64,000 nucleotides of DNA, from contig WIUZ02000007.1 of the NCBI GenBank assembly GCA_015956445.1, forward strand, positions 1,240,001-1,304,000, in the 5' to 3' direction. Numbering within the stretch: the stretch's first letter is position 1; each line of letters starts with the position of its first letter. The DNA is from Thelephora terrestris. Its lineage: Eukaryota; Basidiomycota; Agaricomycetes; Thelephorales; Thelephoraceae. Positions 59,709-64,000 of the stretch are shown here, piece after piece. Under the pieces are notes generated by a model. That model was not told the DNA's origin. It did no database searches and was given only the letters and a program-made list of their open reading frames with translations. Position numbers and translations under genes: made by a program.

Positions 59709-60999
59709 TGAGTGATCGGGCTGGGTATACTTTGTTTAACTTCTGGGAATCCGTCCTCGTAAAAAAGTTTTCACTTGAAGTGGTGCATTGCATGCTAGTA
59801 TCCCACATATATATACTCGTTAGACAATGTTCGGTCGTTATTCCATTTCCACCCTACTCACATAAACAACACTACTCTCATGAATCCTGATAAAGTGAGA
59901 AACCCTGGTCCACAGCGGCGCGACCATAGCAGGCCCTCCTCCAGTCCCTATAACCACCGCCTAGAGACCCATTCTGGGGCAACACGCGCAACGACCACTC
60001 GCTCTAGGTCGATTCAAGGCTAGCTCGGGCAAACCTTTCTCCACGCCCACCCAATTACCTCCAGGTCTGCCATTAACTCTTCAATGACGATACGCTGATT
60101 GTCCCCATTGTAGGCAAACGCAACAGACCACACACCTCTGCCCCGAGGATCGCTTCGACAAGTACCTTATGTCCCCGTCAGAAAACAAGGAGATTTCACA
60201 CCCGCGGAACCTGTCTCGTTCTCCATAAATGGGACTCCCGGAATCTCTGTTGCTCGGGCCATAGCGGAGGAGTTCACGGGGTTGGATGACAGAGACGAGG
60301 GCATTCCTGCTTTCGAGGGCAGCAAGATTCTCTGTCGGGCCCAGGCGGGCACCACAACGTTTCAGACAAGGATTTCTGGCAAACGTCATCTTTAGCTCAC
60401 TGGGCATGGTTTCTATACATCCAAGGCACGGGGCTTTTCACTAGGTTCTGCATTCTTTCGATTGATACGCCTGGCAGGTAAACACACGACGCCACGTTGC
60501 CAGGTGGACACCGATATCCCGTTGCAAACTCGCCAAGGAGATCGGGAAGAGGATGCGGGAATATACCGAGGCGAGCGTGTTCTCAAAGGGGTCTGGCTTA
60601 ACGGCCCCTTACTGTAGCAATTCTACCGGGAGCGAGGATTGGGTGGGAGTCTGGACTTGGAGGGGATATATTTGACCCGCTTGATGCTTACACGTTTCGA
60701 AGAGGTCCTGGCAGCCAGAATTGTTTTACGAAGATTCTATTTCCCCGGAATTCGCTGCATAGAATTTTGGTCGCCGCTTGATAATGTGGCGGTTTCTTGA
60801 ATGTTTTCAGTATGCGAATTGGTAGATCGACAAAGCAGATTGCTCAGCGCCGAAGAAAACTAGAAAACACCGTTCTTCGGGTTCAAAATTCCCACGATAC
60901 GCGCGTTGTATAACGATGAACGTTTTGACGGTACGTTTTCATGTTCGCCCTCCTGCGGATATCGCTGTTTCCTCGTTGTGGTAGTTCAAACGCATTCAT
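59709..60999. other. no recognisable gene
   Basis: Right flank of the palindrome. Only short unsupported frames, the longest on the - strand at 60081-60407 without family resemblance. Confidence 0.4.
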
Positions 61000-62924
61000 C
61001 GATTATGGTTCTTGTGATCGGTTGCAACTGTCTTTTCCAAGAGTTGTCAGACTACTAAACCAAATAAAGGAGGAATATCTCGCACCTGGTAAGGTCGAAG
61101 AGGTGGGCAATCGGAGAGTCGAGAAAATGGAACCAGAACCTCATAAGACTTGCATGCATTTATTCCGTTCTGGTTTCCTTCAAACGTCAGAGATGTGGTG
61201 GAAGTCCGGTATGCACTGCGTATTAACGCGTACCCGGTTTCGCTGTAGCGGAGGTGAAAATATTTCATCCGATTCTTCCCCTCTGCATATCGCGGACTCG
61301 CCCCAATCTCTACCGCTGTCGGGAGAGAGCGTCCCGTCATCTCTCCCATTTAGCCCTATATGTTCCCCGTGAGTTGACGAGCGAAATCCTGGGGTTTTAT
61401 TTGTGAAAAGCGAATAAATTATCTGTGGGTGAGATCTCCTGGAGTCCCGAGGTCTGAGCAACATGTGGGCTTATAAGCGGGTTAACTCATTTGCCTACAG
61501 ATGTGAAAGAAATTAGACTGGTAGGACTGGTGGCAGACCTATGGCTTACCGGGGGTTGATAACAATGGGATAGGGCGCACGCGGGGGATAGGGTTCCGAG
61601 GGACACCCGGAGCGGGCATACGTACACAGATTTCTCTCTTGGCGCTATCGGGGGCCGAAAGGCGTGAGGGAGGATTTGCTGGAGCCCTTCGAAGTTTGGT
61701 ACGAGGCCAGTATGGGCGACGGTGGACGGTGGTGTACGAGCAGGATTTTACAGAGGCTTGCAGAGGGGGACTATTACGCGGGAACGCGCATTTGGAGTTC
61801 CCTAGAGTCTTAAGAAGCTGTCATAATTCGCATTAGTTGCTCGAGACCGCCATAGCTGAGATACCGGGTCCGCGTCCATGGGGGGTCGCAAAAGCGGCGC
61901 TGGATTGACGAGGGTTTGGGTGAAGTGAGTCTCGGCTGTTGCCGCAATAGGCTCAACTTGAACACCACGAAGAGATGCACCATATCGAATGAGTGGATTG
62001 GGGTGTCCGATACATCGTCCAACACTTCCATGACCTCGAGTAGCCGATACGACAAGAACCGCGGAGGCCACTCTCGGAATGGGTAGTTCACATGTTTGCG
62101 AAACCCACCGATCACGCCCCTTTCTTACGTTCACCAATCCACATGTACAGACTCACAGAGCGCTGGGCAGAGAGCAACACGGGATCGCCCCAGGACGCTC
62201 CGCGATATTGTTTCGCCTGACCTTGCCAGAACCCCTCCCGGAACAGTCATTCCTGTTCGGACGGCTCTCTTCTAATGTACTTTTCCTTATCACGGACGCT
62301 TCTGACGGAATACCAGGGCAATTGCAGTAAACGTTTCCCATGGCCAAAAATCGGACCTGTGCTCTTGATCTGTTCGTTTTTTGTGCTTTGTTCGTGGAGA
62401 AACTCCTTGAAGGCCGGGAACGCCCGGGTCACGGATACTGAGGTGTTCCGTACGTATAACAAGCCCTATAACATCGAAGAATAAATGTGAAAGTGAAAAC
62501 AAAGCATCACATATAGCATCATGGCTGTACGTGGGCTGGAATCTTTACATGAATGGTTCCTCCAGAGGTTTATAAATGCATACTGACGTATCAGTAATCG
62601 AGGATACAAACGAACGAAAATTAATGCTCGGAACATAGGGACCACTTTAAGAAGTTGTGGAATTCGAAGCCTCGCACCACAGCTCCGGTTGCCAGGAGGC
62701 GTTGGAGACGTGGTGAAGCCTTACGAGGTACACACTTTCAAAGGGTACTTCGATCGGGCTCCCCTTTTGAACGCCGAGTCAGTTGAGGAGGCATTTTAGT
62801 GACCTCGGTATTATCGTACCTCGAGATGTCGCTTGATGATCTTAGCGACGTCGTGTCCCAATTTTTGCCTCGTGATTGGGCCCCGATTTTTCTTGTGGTT
62901 CATGGTCGGGATCTAATGCAGTGT
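61000..62924. repeat. segmental duplication, copy 2 (about 1.9 kb, direct)
   Basis: Aligns with 42040-43976 in the same orientation. It ends abruptly at CAGTGT (62919-62924), where the AT-rich DNA next to the Plavaka-type gene begins. In copy 1 the kinase gene continues at that point. The duplicated frame RAFPAFKEFLHEQSTKNEQ is at about 62360-62425 on the - strand. Confidence 0.75.
62650..62924 (-). pseudogene. last two exons of a second kinase gene copy
   Basis: THKKNRG-type helix sequence (GPITRQKLGHDVAKIIKRHLE) at about 62820-62910 and LVRLHHVSNASWQPELW at about 62680-62735 match exons 10 and 11 of the kinase gene. The kinase domain itself is absent. The duplication, or the insertion of the neighbouring transposon, removed the upstream exons. 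Confidence 0.6.
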
Positions 62925-63077
62925 CATCAGTAACAACGCATTGAACTTATCTTGACTTTTTTTTGTTTCTCGACTTATTTGTACTTTATTTGTACTTTAT
63001 TCACAAGCGAGGAACCAGACTTATTTCGAACTTATATATTGTCGCATTGATGGAACGGGTAACGAGAAGGGGATACA

Positions 63078-64000
63078 TCAAAAGGCTATTTCGAACGCGT
63101 GATGATCAATGTGTTTGTTGACATAGAAGGAAGTGAAGAGGTCTAGAACGTTCATGTAATTAAGCTCCCGGTAGACAGGCACATCCGACAAGAACTTCGG
63201 GAGTAGGTGCGCCCCGCGAAAGATGGTGTCAACATGGATAACGCTCATGTGGCGTGCTCCACGACGGGTGGTCTCTGGCCGAGCAACCCAGAGGCCAGTG
63301 CTGTCGTCTGGTTCGTCGCTGGTGAGATACCACTGGACGAGGGCGCAAGGGTAGTTGATGTTGTTGTGCGAAAATCTAAAGAAAAGGTAAACCCGAGCAA
63401 CGAGGAGTGCTTTCATCCCAACAGCCTCGGAGTCACCCATGTCAACAAAGACACAGTCCCGACGTGGTCCGGGGATGTCGCCCCTGGTCCAGCGAGGTGT
63501 GGAGCGGATGACCTCACGGTACATTCCTCCGGGGCCAGACGGATTGCTCGGCGCACGAAATGTCGCTGTGGCGGAATGGTAGACAGACACCTTTGGCTCC
63601 CATAGCATTGGGCATGCTGCGAGGGCCAGTTGGTCGGGGTCAACTGTCGATGCGGGGTTGAGCTGGTAGAAGAGAAAACGGCGGGTGAGATCGAGGAGGT
63701 TGTGTTGACCTATCTTCAGACCGAGCGCGGTGAGTGATCTTGGATATTCCCGTGTTGACGCTGTGAACAATGGTGAGCTTTTGTGAGTTCAGACAGAAGG
63801 CTCTCAACTTACCTTTCCTGGCTACAAGCCGCACCTCGTTCATCAGAGGGCCTGATTCAACCGGTCCGCAGTCGTTGTCTTCGGCGTCGTCAGGAGGTGC
63901 TGCCAAGGGTTGCTGGGAGGTATCGTCGTCTAGGCCTGGAACGTGCTCATCGGTGTCACCGATTGACTCTTCGTTGGTGTTGTCGGGGGCGTCATCGAGG
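63078..64000 (-). CDS. C-terminal part of a probable Plavaka-type transposase, cut by the window edge
   Basis: The last exon (63078 to about 63760) encodes LGLKIGQHNLLDLTRRFLF, a YHSATATFRAPSNPSGPGGM motif with REVIRSTPRW, RRDCVFVDMGDSEAVGM, YPCALVQWYLTS, ARHMSVIHVDTIFRGAHLLP, and ends FYVNKHIDHHAFEIAF. I recall this order from the C-terminal region of mushroom Plavaka (CACTA-related) transposases; the family name is from memory. An upstream exon is readable up to the window end (acidic, then GPLMNEVRLVARKG), joined by an intron of about 65 nt with a GTAAGT donor. The catalytic part lies outside the window. The AT-rich 3' side (62925-63077) may hold the element's terminus. Confidence 0.55.

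Overview
The window looks like nuclear DNA of a mushroom-forming basidiomycete (Agaricomycetes). The evidence is short introns of about 50-70 nt with GTRNGT-type donors, several DUF6535 membrane-protein genes, a TKL-like kinase with an HGDLKG catalytic loop, an NRPS-like A-T-R gene, and three kinds of DNA transposon known from Agaricomycetes. No tRNA, rRNA or CRISPR array was recognised. All calls were made by eye; no database search was run.

Left third (1-22 kb): a tandem family on the + strand. Two parallel units each hold a four-exon DUF6535 gene followed by two tiny three-exon genes of the interferon-induced 6-16 (IFI6/IFI27-like) family: 997-5642 and 6651-11363. Three more DUF6535 copies follow: an intact one (12534-15494), a strongly decayed one (16395-18625), and one with a single in-frame TGA (19094-22029). 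Unit 1 has two damaged small genes and unit 2 has two intact ones. The last DUF6535 copy looks like a mosaic of two others.

Middle (22-34 kb): a whole-looking CACTA-like transposon (22702-29440) with 32-bp terminal inverted repeats, a 7-bp direct repeat at its ends, a subterminal 31-bp minisatellite, a Tnp2-type transposase and an accessory gene. It sits at the start codon of a decayed NRPS-like reductase gene (29449-33265). A second copy of only the 5' tip of that gene lies at 37.65-37.76 kb; it lacks the CACTA element and is preceded by a 141-bp MITE.

Right-middle (34-47 kb): kinase-related genes and relics on the - strand. They include a kinase relic, a 364-aa uncharacterised protein, an intact 265-aa protein, and an 11-exon kinase gene (849 aa) whose C-terminal module is related to the 265-aa protein and which carries a duplicated exon. 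The 3' end of the kinase gene plus about 1.7 kb beyond it is repeated at 61.0-62.9 kb.

Right (47.5-59.7 kb): a 12.2-kb near-perfect palindrome. Each 5,934-bp arm holds a full 5,466-bp TA-flanked DNA transposon whose gene fuses a Ulp1-type cysteine protease to a DDE transposase, plus 468 bp of foreign flank. A unique 360-bp spacer separates the arms. The palindrome ends exactly at the outer transposon termini, next to TA on both sides and unrelated flanks, so it looks like a composite that moved, or was made, as one unit. This is the most unusual object in the window. The last kilobase holds the C-terminal part of a probable Plavaka-type transposase cut by the window edge.
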